From positions 1-37,609 of the forward strand of contig JANXLY010000146.1 of assembly GCA_025354885.1 (NCBI GenBank): a DNA stretch of 37,609 bases, given 5' to 3'. A program made the translations under genes and the position numbers. Source of the DNA: Acidobacteriota bacterium (GTDB lineage: Bacteria > Acidobacteriota > Terriglobia > Bryobacterales > Bryobacteraceae). Shown here piece after piece: positions 1-7,009 of the stretch (positions are counted from its first letter, which is position 1; every line of letters starts with the position of its first letter). The notes under the pieces are model-generated. The model had not been told where the DNA came from. It did not search any database and saw only the letters and a program-made list of their open reading frames with translations.

Positions 1-170
1 GGACAGTCGTGGCTTGGACAGTAGTGGCTTGGACAGTCGTGGCTTGGACAGTCGTGGCTTGGACAGTCGTGGCTTGGACAGTCGTGGCCTGGGCAGTCGT
101 GGCCTGCGCAGTCGTGGCTTGGACAGTCGTGGCCTGGGCAGTCGTGGCTTGGACAGTCGTGGCCTGGGCA
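1..170. repeat. 15-bp tandem repeat array (11 full units plus a partial one)
   Basis: Units of GGACAGTCGTGGCTT and close variants (GGGCAG..., ...GGCCT) follow each other without spacers from base 1 to about 165, with five bases of a twelfth unit. The array may extend left of the window. Because 15 is a multiple of 3, every frame stays open as a pentapeptide repeat, except for one variant unit at 16-30 that puts a TAG in frame 1. The array runs straight into the thioredoxin-like gene that follows. No spacers separate the units, so this is not a CRISPR array. Confidence 0.95.
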
Positions 171-234
171 CGGTCGCGGCGGGCGTCAGACCATTTATCA
201 TTTTGTAGCAGCCGAATGCCGCTGTTCCGAGCGT

Positions 235-600
235 TTGATGGCGCACCTGCTGGCACAGCAGCCGCGCGAGAGTGCTCATGAAATTGTGGTCCAGATTGGC
301 GAACGAAAGCCAATTCATGCCGAACTCGAATCGGCCGGCTACGAAGTGCGTTTTGAGGCTACTCCTGCAGCATCCGGTGTAGAAACTGCCCCGTGGCTGC
401 TGGTGAGAGAATCCGACGGCAACGTGAGTTATTCGGGTGGCTACGAGCCAGCTCCATATTGGGAATCAAGAATCTTATTCCAGGTCGAGCACCGCATCTT
501 GCGGGCCGCTTTACCGTCCACAGGTTGCGCAACTTCTTCGAAATTGCGTGTTGAGAATATTGCTCATCACAGAATTTTCAGATTTATTTTCGTAACCTAA
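235..600 (+). CDS. Thioredoxin-like CxC protein, N-terminally truncated (possibly a broken gene)
   Basis: This is a protein of about 121 residues starting at TTG 235 or ATG 238. Recognisable sequence begins earlier, at about 202, where the same open frame reads FVAAECRCSERLMAH with a CxC pair. Upstream of that the frame is open only through the 15-bp repeat, back to a TAG at 22-24, and has no ATG, GTG or TTG. Later motifs are PWLLV followed by SYSGGY near residue 65 and a GCATS cysteine near residue 97. They resemble small thioredoxin-fold proteins whose CxC pair lies near the start of the domain and which end in a GCA-type cysteine. That family identity is from memory and only moderate. The last 20 residues look unlike a normal family end. 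I read it as a gene whose 5' end was lost to, or replaced by, the repeat array; a rare upstream start is the alternative. Confidence 0.45.
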   Translation: MMAHLLAQQPRESAHEIVVQIGERKPIHAELESAGYEVRFEATPAASGVETAPWLLVRESDGNVSYSGGYEPAPYWESRILFQVEHRILRAALPSTGCATSSKLRVENIAHHRIFRFIFVT

Positions 601-673
601 CCCGCTGAAAACAAACCAAACGCTCCTCCCACTCCCTCAAACACAGTTCGCCCGTCTGCTACATTCTGTAATC

Positions 674-715
674 GAGAACGCGCCCGCAAGCCATCCGGCC
701 TGCTGGCGCGTTTTC
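674..715 (+). terminator. GC-rich hairpin followed by TTTTC, terminator-like
   Basis: An 11-bp inverted repeat with one mismatch (674-684 GAGAACGCGCC against 705-715 GGCGCGTTTTC) encloses a 20-base loop and is followed by a T-rich stretch. It lies 74 bp after the end of the thioredoxin-like frame and 28 bp before the next ATG. It could terminate the upstream gene or form a structure in the leader of the downstream gene. Confidence 0.4.
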
Positions 716-743
716 TATTTCAATCAGTAAAGGAAATTTCCAA

Positions 744-1442
744 ATGTCATCACAGCTAAAACAAGAAGCAAACCGCGCCAACGCGCAAAAATCAACCGGC
801 CCTACTTCACCAGAAGGCAAGGCCAACTCGTCCCGCAACTCCGTAGGGCACGGTCTCCATGCCAGCCCCAACACCCTCTTCGCTTCCGACACAGAAGCAC
901 ATAATAACTTCGCGCAGCACATCCAAAAGCTGCGCAAAGACTGCCTCCCTGAAGGCGCACTCGAAGAAGAAACTTTCCGTCGCTACGCCTTCGCTACTTT
1001 TCAGATCAACCGCGCTCAAGGCCTCGAACTCCAGGCGCAAGACCGCTGGGTCAACGACCCCGATCACCCCAAATGGTTCTCTCAAATGGAACGCTTCATC
1101 AAGCTCGGAGCCCTGCAGGAACGCCGAGCCGACAAAGCACTCAACGAACTCCGCAAACTCCAGCGCGACCGTTTCGCCGCCCTCGAAGTTCAAGGTGAAA
1201 TCTACGCTTACGGCAAAGAAGTGAATTTCTCGAAGGTCCTACCCATCGACGACCTCCGCACCCAAAACCTCTACAAAACCAGTGCCGGCCTGATCGCAAT
1301 CTCTTTGTTAGCAACAACCGAAGAAGCAAAAGCGATTGCCAAAACAAAGCCAACCCCGGTCGGAGAAGGTGACGATTACATCAAGCTCTCCGACGAAGAC
1401 CTCATCCGTCTCGGCGTAGAAGCCGGCCACCTCAAACTCTAA
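744..1442 (+). CDS. Conserved hypothetical protein, 'STGP-SPEGK' family
   Basis: This 232-residue soluble protein starts at ATG 744, preceded by a good AAAGGAAA ribosome site. The N terminus (NRANAQKSTGPTSPEGK at 11-27, then SRNSVGHGLHAS) is a signature I recognise from a hypothetical family found in many copies in Solibacter-type Acidobacteria. The rest is charged and helical, with no membrane segment, signal peptide or recognised catalytic motif. No function is known to me. It stands alone, between a hairpin at 674-715 and a small palindrome at 1462-1477. The multi-copy nature of the family suggests amplification in the lineage, but nothing here shows a transposase or target-site duplication. 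Confidence 0.8.
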   Translation: MSSQLKQEANRANAQKSTGPTSPEGKANSSRNSVGHGLHASPNTLFASDTEAHNNFAQHIQKLRKDCLPEGALEEETFRRYAFATFQINRAQGLELQAQDRWVNDPDHPKWFSQMERFIKLGALQERRADKALNELRKLQRDRFAALEVQGEIYAYGKEVNFSKVLPIDDLRTQNLYKTSAGLIAISLLATTEEAKAIAKTKPTPVGEGDDYIKLSDEDLIRLGVEAGHLKL

Positions 1443-1857
1443 CCAAACAAACCCAACCCTCGTGGCCCAAGGGCCACTCGATCTTTGACATTCCGCCAGA
1501 AAAAGGCCGACCACTGCCTCGCCTGTCCACTGACGCCAGCATTGTCTTCAGGCGAGGCCTCGAGGCGTCTTGCACAGCCAGTTGCAACCAAACGAACCCA
1601 AAACGGCGGGCCTGTCGCTACCGACACAGGAAGTGTCTTGAGGCGAATCCCTGAGCTGCCTTGCATCATCTAGGCAGGTCCGTCTAAAGCAGCAACTGCC
1701 GAAGCAAAACGCTGCAAAAAAGCGAAGCCAGACGCGAAGTGTGGATCTCTCTAAGGATGGAAACCAGGATTATGCAGCTCAAATCAAACGAAGCCAAAGC
1801 ACTTGCCAAACGAGGAGCCGAAGGCTCTTAAACTTCCAACTCCTATCACTGCCAACA
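1443..1857. other. Non-coding stretch with small hairpins and an imperfect ~55-bp duplication
   Basis: I find no convincing gene here. Structures seen are a palindrome GTGGCCC-AA-GGGCCAC at 1462-1477, just after the 744-1442 gene; a perfect 10-bp inverted repeat GCCTCGCCTG / CAGGCGAGGC at 1516-1525 and 1549-1558; and an imperfect direct repeat of about 55 bp (1521-1574 against 1610-1665, roughly 70% by eye with a 2-base indel). A short GAGCC-GAA-GGCTC hairpin at 1815-1827 lies about 30 bp past the qhpE stop on the minus strand. It is a weak terminator candidate without a clear T tract. Confidence 0.5.
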
Positions 1858-2529
1858 TTAGGTCGACGCTCGCACTGCGCTTTTGCTGCCCTTTCTCAAC
1901 CAGTCTGCTGCGCCCCGCGCATCGCGCGTTACCAGTTCGCTCCAACTTCCCGCCAGCAGTCCCGTCACATTCGCCACCGCAAAGCTGATCCCCTGTAAGT
2001 TCCGCTCTCGACTCACTCCGGGAATCTCCCGCGGATAAGGGCTCGCCGCAAAACGCATCCCTGCGATCTCCCGCCGCTCCTCCCGTTCCAGCGTCGCATC
2101 CAGTTCAATCCCAATCACTCCTGGTAACACTCCCGGATACGCTTCTGCTCCATTCGCACTCGCCGCACTTACCCAGATGGCTCCCCGCTGCACCCACTCC
2201 GCCAGCCGCCCGGCATGCCCCGCATTCGTCGTCCCCAAGCTCAAATTAATCAATTCCGCACCCTGTTCAAGTGCCCATTCCACTCCCCGCAAGATCACAT
2301 CGAGATTCGTCCGTAACCCGCCTTCAAAAATCTTCACCGCCAGAAATTCAGCTTCCGGTGCCAAAGCCCGGATCGCACCTGCCACGGCCGTCCCGTGTCC
2401 CATGCGGTCCATCCATTCCGTCTCCGATCCCACGCCCGTCGCATTGAATCCCGCCTTCACGCCCATGACATGCGGATGCGACGCATGAATACCACTGTCG
2501 AGAATTGCAACCCGCGCAACGCCGCTCAC
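1858..2529 (-). CDS. qhpE: Subtilisin-like serine protease of amine dehydrogenase maturation (QhpE-like)
   Basis: This is a compact 223-residue S8-family protease with no signal peptide, so probably cytoplasmic. The triad is visible: Asp11 in AILDSGI, His45 in MGHGTAVAG, and Ser182 in GISFAVAN. Asn126 in SANG is the likely oxyanion-hole residue. In characterised quinohemoprotein amine dehydrogenase systems QhpE removes the leader of the cross-linked gamma subunit. The small size and operon position fit that role. It starts at GTG 2529 and shares 4 bp (GTGA) with the stop of the ABC transporter gene. It is the last gene of the operon; only a weak hairpin follows. Substrate assignment is by context, while protease identity is secure. 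Confidence 0.88.
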   Translation of the reverse strand: MSGVARVAILDSGIHASHPHVMGVKAGFNATGVGSETEWMDRMGHGTAVAGAIRALAPEAEFLAVKIFEGGLRTNLDVILRGVEWALEQGAELINLSLGTTNAGHAGRLAEWVQRGAIWVSAASANGAEAYPGVLPGVIGIELDATLEREERREIAGMRFAASPYPREIPGVSRERNLQGISFAVANVTGLLAGSWSELVTRDARGAADWLRKGSKSAVRAST

Positions 2530-4154
2530 CCTAGCTCCAATACTGTATCTGCGATCTCTCGCAACTTCACACGATGCGTTATAACGATCAAAGTTGTCTC
2601 CGGCAAATGCCGTCGCAATCCATCCGTCACCAGCTTCTCGCTTGCCTCGTCCAGTGCCGCCGTAGGTTCATCGAGCACCAGCACTCGAGGTTTTCGCAAC
2701 AGTGCCCGCGCAATCGCCAGCCTCTGCCGCTGCCCCGCACTCACCGCAAGGCCGCGCTCCCCCACTGTCGCATTCAGATCCGCAAAAGTCTCCGCCAGTC
2801 CAACACTCCTAAGCGCCGCCCGCAACTCTTCATCTGTTGCCGCAGCATCTCCATAGCGCAAATTCTCCGCCACGCTTGCCGGAAACATCCATGGCGACTG
2901 CTCCACCACGCACACCACACGCCGCAGGTCTTCGAGGGCAATCTCCTTCAAATCCAATCCGTCCAGCCTCACTACTCCAGCCTCAGGGTCATAAAAGCGC
3001 AGCAGTAAATCCGCCAGCGTACTCTTGCCCTGTCCGCTTGGTCCCAGCACCAGCCCGATCTGACCTGCTTCCACTTTCCAGTTCACCGCCTCCAGCACCG
3101 GCCGCTCCGCCTGATAGCGAAAACTCACCCCACTCAATTCCACTTCACCCCTTACATCGTCCAACTTCCTTGCACCCACTGCTTCCAACACTTCCGGCTT
3201 CACAGCGAACAACTTCTCCACCCGCTCCAGCGACACTTCCGCCGTCACCAGGTTCGTGTACATCCCCATCAATCCCTGCACAGGCCCAAGCAGGCGCATG
3301 TGATATGCGAGAAACGCCACCAGCGTTCCCACGCTCATCGTCCCCGCAATTACTTGATTTCCTCCAACCCAAAACACCGCTGCCGTAGACAAGGCAAGCA
3401 GCATCCCTGGAAATCCCGACCCGCTATAAGAAATCAGCTGCATCTTGAGCAGCGCCTTCACATAGCCGTCATTGCGCGATGAAAAAAGTTCCCCTTCCCG
3501 CTTCACTGCGTCAAACGCCGTCACCACACGATGCCCCAACAGCGTGTTTAGCAGAAAGCTTCCGATCTCGGCCGACTTCTCCCGCATCTCTCGCACCCTT
3601 TCCACGAGCAGCCTGCGAAACCACCACGAGACTCCAATCGCTGCCGGCAACACCGCCACACCCACCGCAAACAGCTTCAAATCCATACCAACCAGAATCA
3701 CCACGCTCCCCACCAGAAACCCAACATTCCCGAGAACACTCAAAAGTGCATCTGCCACTACCCGCTGAATCTCGCTGATGTCGTTATTCAGGCGCGAAAG
3801 TATATCGCCCGTCTTCCACTCCGAATGAAAGCGAGGCGACAAGCTGTGCAGGTGCCGCAACAAATCGCTCCGCATCGCAAACAATACTCTCGTCGAAATC
3901 CTCGTATAGAGGTACCCAGCGCTCACATTGAAGCCAAAAGCGAGAACACTCGTCGCCACCATCAAGCCCGCCACATGCCAAAGCGCCTGAGTATCCTTCT
4001 TGAGCAATGCCTCATCAATCAGCAGCTTGGTCAGATAAGGCTGCACAAGACTCAGGGCTGTTGAGGCCAATCCGATCCCCGTCACAAAGAGAAGCCCCGC
4101 AAGATGCGGGGCCAGATAAGGCAAACAAAAAGCGTACCGCGCAAATCTCTTCAT
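2526..4154 (-). CDS. qhpF: ABC exporter, fused membrane and ATPase domains (QhpF-like)
   Basis: A 542-residue half-transporter, expected to work as a homodimer in the inner membrane. Residues about 15-310 form a six-helix type-I exporter domain; residues 335-542 are the ATPase. Visible motifs are Walker A GPSGQGKS (371-378), signature VSAGQ (471-475), Walker B VLVLDEP (491-497) and the H-loop His527. In known qhp clusters the ABC protein is needed to move the gamma subunit to the periplasm. I see no peptidase C39 domain, so leader cleavage must be done by another protein, consistent with the adjacent subtilisin. The ATG at 4154 overlaps the beta-subunit stop by one base (TGATG). Taken alone it would be a generic multidrug/lipid-type exporter; the role comes from position. 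Confidence 0.87.
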   Translation of the reverse strand: MKRFARYAFCLPYLAPHLAGLLFVTGIGLASTALSLVQPYLTKLLIDEALLKKDTQALWHVAGLMVATSVLAFGFNVSAGYLYTRISTRVLFAMRSDLLRHLHSLSPRFHSEWKTGDILSRLNNDISEIQRVVADALLSVLGNVGFLVGSVVILVGMDLKLFAVGVAVLPAAIGVSWWFRRLLVERVREMREKSAEIGSFLLNTLLGHRVVTAFDAVKREGELFSSRNDGYVKALLKMQLISYSGSGFPGMLLALSTAAVFWVGGNQVIAGTMSVGTLVAFLAYHMRLLGPVQGLMGMYTNLVTAEVSLERVEKLFAVKPEVLEAVGARKLDDVRGEVELSGVSFRYQAERPVLEAVNWKVEAGQIGLVLGPSGQGKSTLADLLLRFYDPEAGVVRLDGLDLKEIALEDLRRVVCVVEQSPWMFPASVAENLRYGDAAATDEELRAALRSVGLAETFADLNATVGERGLAVSAGQRQRLAIARALLRKPRVLVLDEPTAALDEASEKLVTDGLRRHLPETTLIVITHRVKLREIADTVLELG

Positions 4155-5245
4155 CAGCCCGGCAACACCACCATGTTCGAAGTCATGTCCAGGTTCACGT
4201 CCAGGTCCCTCACCAGCTTCATCGTCGCTGCATCATACATCTCCACGGTGTTTCCTGCCCCATAAATGTAGAGCAGCTTGCCATCAGAAGACATGTTGAA
4301 TTCAAAGCGGCTCCGTCCATCGAATTCCTGCTTCCGTACCACCTGCTTTGAAGCGATGTCGAAGCTCCAGAATTCGCAGCGCCGGTTCGGGCCCATGCCA
4401 TTGAACGCAACCGTGTAACCGGTCTTCCGGTCTGGTGTAAGCCGCAGTCCAAGTGTTCCCGTTGTCGACGGACCCACCGGAGTAAACTCAAAAGTCCGCT
4501 GATTCAGGTCAAACTTCGCAAACCCGAAGGTCGTCTTGTGCACAATCGGATCCGTCGAATTGAAGAAGCCAAATACCGTGCCTCGCTCTTCATGGGGATC
4601 ATCGCCCGGCCCGATCATGACCCGTTCCGCTCCAGGAAACATCGGCTTCGACAATTCAATCTTGTCGATTTCTTTGAAGTCGTCGGTGGAGTAAATGTAG
4701 ACGTTTTCGCGGAACATGTACAGAAACTTTCCGTCCGGCGATACGCGCAAACCGCCACCACGCCCAGCACGCACGGGCTGGTCTTTCGGAAAGTCTACAA
4801 ACTTTTCAAACTTGCCTTCGACCATATCGATCGTGGCCCACTGCGGTTTGCTCACTTCAAAGCGGTCGATCTTCTTCTCGACACTGTAAAGCATGGTGTA
4901 CAACTTCTTGTCATCCGGCGAAGTCGCAAACCCGCTCAGCCGATACTTCTTGCTGCCAGCGTCCAGCTTGAAACTCCGCTCCAGCTTTCGTGTCGCTATG
5001 TCAATGATCTCCATGCCGCAATCCATCATGGAATGGACAATCAGCTTCTTGTGATCCTCGCTCAAAGAGATAGAACGTGGCACGTCCAGCTTCAGGTCAA
5101 TCTCCGTCGCAACCTTTTTGGTTACCTCATCGATTACGATTACTTTCTTCTGCCAGCCGCCAACAAACAAAAGCCCAGGCTTGGCCGACTGCGCCGAAGC
5201 GATCCCCGCCGCCGCCATCGTTCCAAGAAAACTGCGCCTCTGCAT
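4154..5245 (-). CDS. qhpB: Quinohemoprotein amine dehydrogenase, beta subunit
   Basis: A 363-residue beta-propeller protein of YVTN/amine-dehydrogenase type. In the characterised enzyme this subunit, with gamma, forms the substrate cavity near the CTQ cofactor in the periplasm. I chose ATG 5245 because it overlaps the gamma stop by one base (TAATG) and gives a clear signal peptide. An open extension to 5356 lies wholly inside the gamma gene and has no signal. The N terminus MQRRSFLG followed by an Ala-rich segment ending near AQSA is a twin-arginine-like signal, odd for a subunit that binds no cofactor before export. Propeller repeats with SPDGKFLY- and DRKTGYTV-like strands recur through the chain. 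The assignment rests on fold plus operon. Confidence 0.9.
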   Translation of the reverse strand: MQRRSFLGTMAAAGIASAQSAKPGLLFVGGWQKKVIVIDEVTKKVATEIDLKLDVPRSISLSEDHKKLIVHSMMDCGMEIIDIATRKLERSFKLDAGSKKYRLSGFATSPDDKKLYTMLYSVEKKIDRFEVSKPQWATIDMVEGKFEKFVDFPKDQPVRAGRGGGLRVSPDGKFLYMFRENVYIYSTDDFKEIDKIELSKPMFPGAERVMIGPGDDPHEERGTVFGFFNSTDPIVHKTTFGFAKFDLNQRTFEFTPVGPSTTGTLGLRLTPDRKTGYTVAFNGMGPNRRCEFWSFDIASKQVVRKQEFDGRSRFEFNMSSDGKLLYIYGAGNTVEMYDAATMKLVRDLDVNLDMTSNMVVLPG

Positions 5246-5583
5246 TATGGGAACACCAGATCGATGTTGCGCCAATCCTTCGTTGCTGCTGCGCACTTCG
5301 AAGTCCAGTCCGGATAGTTGTTCAAATGGTCCGGTACCTGCGCCGGCCAATAGCAACTGATGTAACAGTCGTAAAGGTCACGCTCGACCGGCTGGCACAA
5401 GCCCGCTGTGCCGCCTGTTGAATCCACTTCCCACCCGGGTGAAAATACAATCGAACACCCCATCGGATAATGCGGTTTTTGTGCTGCATTGTTCTGTTGC
5501 AGAGCTTCAAAATCTCCGTCTGTCCTCGCCTGCAAATCGTCAATGCGGCGAGCCTTTTTGTTGATGGCGCGTAAATGCCTCAT
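5245..5583 (-). CDS. qhpC: Quinohemoprotein amine dehydrogenase, gamma subunit (CTQ-bearing cross-linked peptide)
   Basis: A 112-residue precursor of the small catalytic subunit. Subtracting 36 from its numbering puts every key residue on the mature numbering known for this enzyme. Thioether pairs are Cys43-Glu52 (7-16), Cys63-Asp69 (27-33) and Cys77-Asp85 (41-49); the CTQ cofactor pair is Cys73-Trp79 (37-43). Asp69 also corresponds to the catalytic Asp33. This predicts a leader of about 36 residues, basic and without a hydrophobic core, and a mature chain of about 76. Conserved runs include PGWEVD, CQPVERDLY and YWPAQVPD. One additional cysteine, Cys97, has no partner in the known pattern. 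It overlaps the radical SAM gene by 4 bp (ATGA), so the substrate peptide is translated directly after its maturase. Confidence 0.95.
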   Translation of the reverse strand: MRHLRAINKKARRIDDLQARTDGDFEALQQNNAAQKPHYPMGCSIVFSPGWEVDSTGGTAGLCQPVERDLYDCYISCYWPAQVPDHLNNYPDWTSKCAAATKDWRNIDLVFP

Positions 5584-7007
5584 GATGCTTTCCTCTGCTC
5601 AAAATGGTTCAGGAAGCCAGGGTTGTGCGTTGCGATCTCACCGTAAATTCGTAGGCAAAGATCTGTCCAGCCGCGGATCCAGTCACAATAATGCAGGTTG
5701 GCGTGCCCTGTGTCTCCGTAGCGCACAAAAGCCTCGTGGTAACACCCGCCCGCGCATACCGGTCGAGCCCAGCAAGTAGCGCATTCGTACTTGGCGTTGA
5801 CATGACCGTGCTTCAAAAATTCTTGCTGCTTCGCTATATCCATACCTTCCGAAACATGGCCCAGCTTATGTTCGTCGCTATCAACAAAGCGATGGCAGGG
5901 CGAAATATCTCCCGAAGGCCCAACGCCCAAAAGACCGAGACCAGCCCCGCAGGGATGCGACTTCGAAATCCCCTGATGCAGCTCGCTCAATGTGTCACTC
6001 ACATTCGAAAACCCGTGCAGCTCATTGCGCAACGCATAGTCGCGATATTCATAAGCAAGGGTCTCAAACTGCGCCAGCACGTCGTTCAAGCCATTCTCGT
6101 TGATCGCGTAAAGGCGATTGGGCGAAGTTGTCACCGGGGCAAAACCCACTTCGTGAAAACCAATCTCATCCTTAAGATGCCTGAAGATCTTGATCACATC
6201 CTTCACGCCGTTCGTCAAGGTCACTCGCGCTGCGATCGGTCGCGTGTTGTGATTCTTTAGTAGTTCCTTAACCTTCGGAACGATAATGTCGTAGCTGCCC
6301 TTGCCGTTCGCAAATACACGCAACTGATCATTCATTTCCTTCGGCCCGTCCATGGATACCGTTACCCCGATTGCGTTGTTCGTCAGGTATTCGATAATGT
6401 CCGGCCGCAGGAGCGTCGCATTTGTCGTGAGCGAATAGTCAATCGATACGCCCCGCGCTGCAGCACCTGCCCTCGAGTAGTCGACAATCTCTTTCAGTAG
6501 TGGAAAGTTCATCAGCGTTTCGCCGCCAAAGAACGTAATGTGAACTGAATTCCGGCCTGCCGATTCCGTAAACAGGAAGTCGACACTTTGCTTGGCCGTC
6601 TCCAGTTCCATGAACTTCGCTTTGCCTTCAGGCGTCGCTACTTTGTCCTCGCCGTATTCGTAACAATACTGGCAGCTCAGATTGCACTGGTTCGTCAAAT
6701 TGATCACGAGCGTCTGCAAAGGAAACTTCGCCGGCGCTTCGTCAATCGGTTCCTTCCAGCCGCCTTCCGGTCCGAATGCTCTTGCCCCGACCAGTTCCTG
6801 AACGCAATCCCTCGCGTCCTCCCGGGAAGCGCCCCCTGCCATCAGTTGTTCCAGCAATGCGAACGGCTCTTGGGGTTCTTCTTTGACGATTCCGATCGCC
6901 TTGAGTGATAGCTCGTCGAGAGCGAAGATTCCGCCACTCGGCACCAGGTAAAGAAAAGGATTCCCGCCTGCTTCGAACTGATGAAACTCGGATAAATGCA
7001 ACTGCAT
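5580..7007 (-). CDS. qhpD: Radical SAM/SPASM thioether-forming maturase (QhpD-like)
   Basis: This 475-residue radical SAM enzyme is expected to install the three Cys-to-Asp/Glu thioether bridges in the gamma subunit before export. The cluster motif CNLSCQYC gives Cys108, Cys112 and Cys115, followed by GGETLMN (161-167). The C-terminal SPASM region has Cys353, Cys371, then Cys409-x2-Cys412-x5-Cys418-x3-Cys422 and Cys441, enough for two auxiliary 4Fe-4S clusters. The N-terminal 95 residues look like the small peptide-binding domain common in RiPP maturases. Length matches the Paracoccus enzyme. It starts 2 bp after the alpha gene stop and ends in a 4-bp overlap with the gamma gene. An anaerobic sulfatase-maturase-like role is possible by family but unlikely in this context. 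Confidence 0.93.
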   Translation of the reverse strand: MQLHLSEFHQFEAGGNPFLYLVPSGGIFALDELSLKAIGIVKEEPQEPFALLEQLMAGGASREDARDCVQELVGARAFGPEGGWKEPIDEAPAKFPLQTLVINLTNQCNLSCQYCYEYGEDKVATPEGKAKFMELETAKQSVDFLFTESAGRNSVHITFFGGETLMNFPLLKEIVDYSRAGAAARGVSIDYSLTTNATLLRPDIIEYLTNNAIGVTVSMDGPKEMNDQLRVFANGKGSYDIIVPKVKELLKNHNTRPIAARVTLTNGVKDVIKIFRHLKDEIGFHEVGFAPVTTSPNRLYAINENGLNDVLAQFETLAYEYRDYALRNELHGFSNVSDTLSELHQGISKSHPCGAGLGLLGVGPSGDISPCHRFVDSDEHKLGHVSEGMDIAKQQEFLKHGHVNAKYECATCWARPVCAGGCYHEAFVRYGDTGHANLHYCDWIRGWTDLCLRIYGEIATHNPGFLNHFEQRKAS

Positions 7008-7009
7008 GA

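Noticed and set aside
1..170. CRISPR array at the left edge
   Set aside because: Units are 15 bp and contiguous with no spacers; this is a simple tandem repeat.
9..281. Low-complexity reading frames through the repeat (AWTVV and LDSRG pentapeptides on plus, PRLSK-type on minus)
   Set aside because: All frames stay open simply because the unit length is a multiple of three, and none has recognisable sequence outside the repeat. A real gene on the minus strand leaving the window cannot be fully excluded.
1485..1673. Short 62-residue frame downstream of the hypothetical gene
   Set aside because: No ribosome site or recognisable motif, and it crosses inverted and direct repeats.
4538..5317. Long plus-strand frame opposite qhpB
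   Set aside because: It is the antisense shadow of a clearly real beta-propeller gene and has no protein-like motifs.
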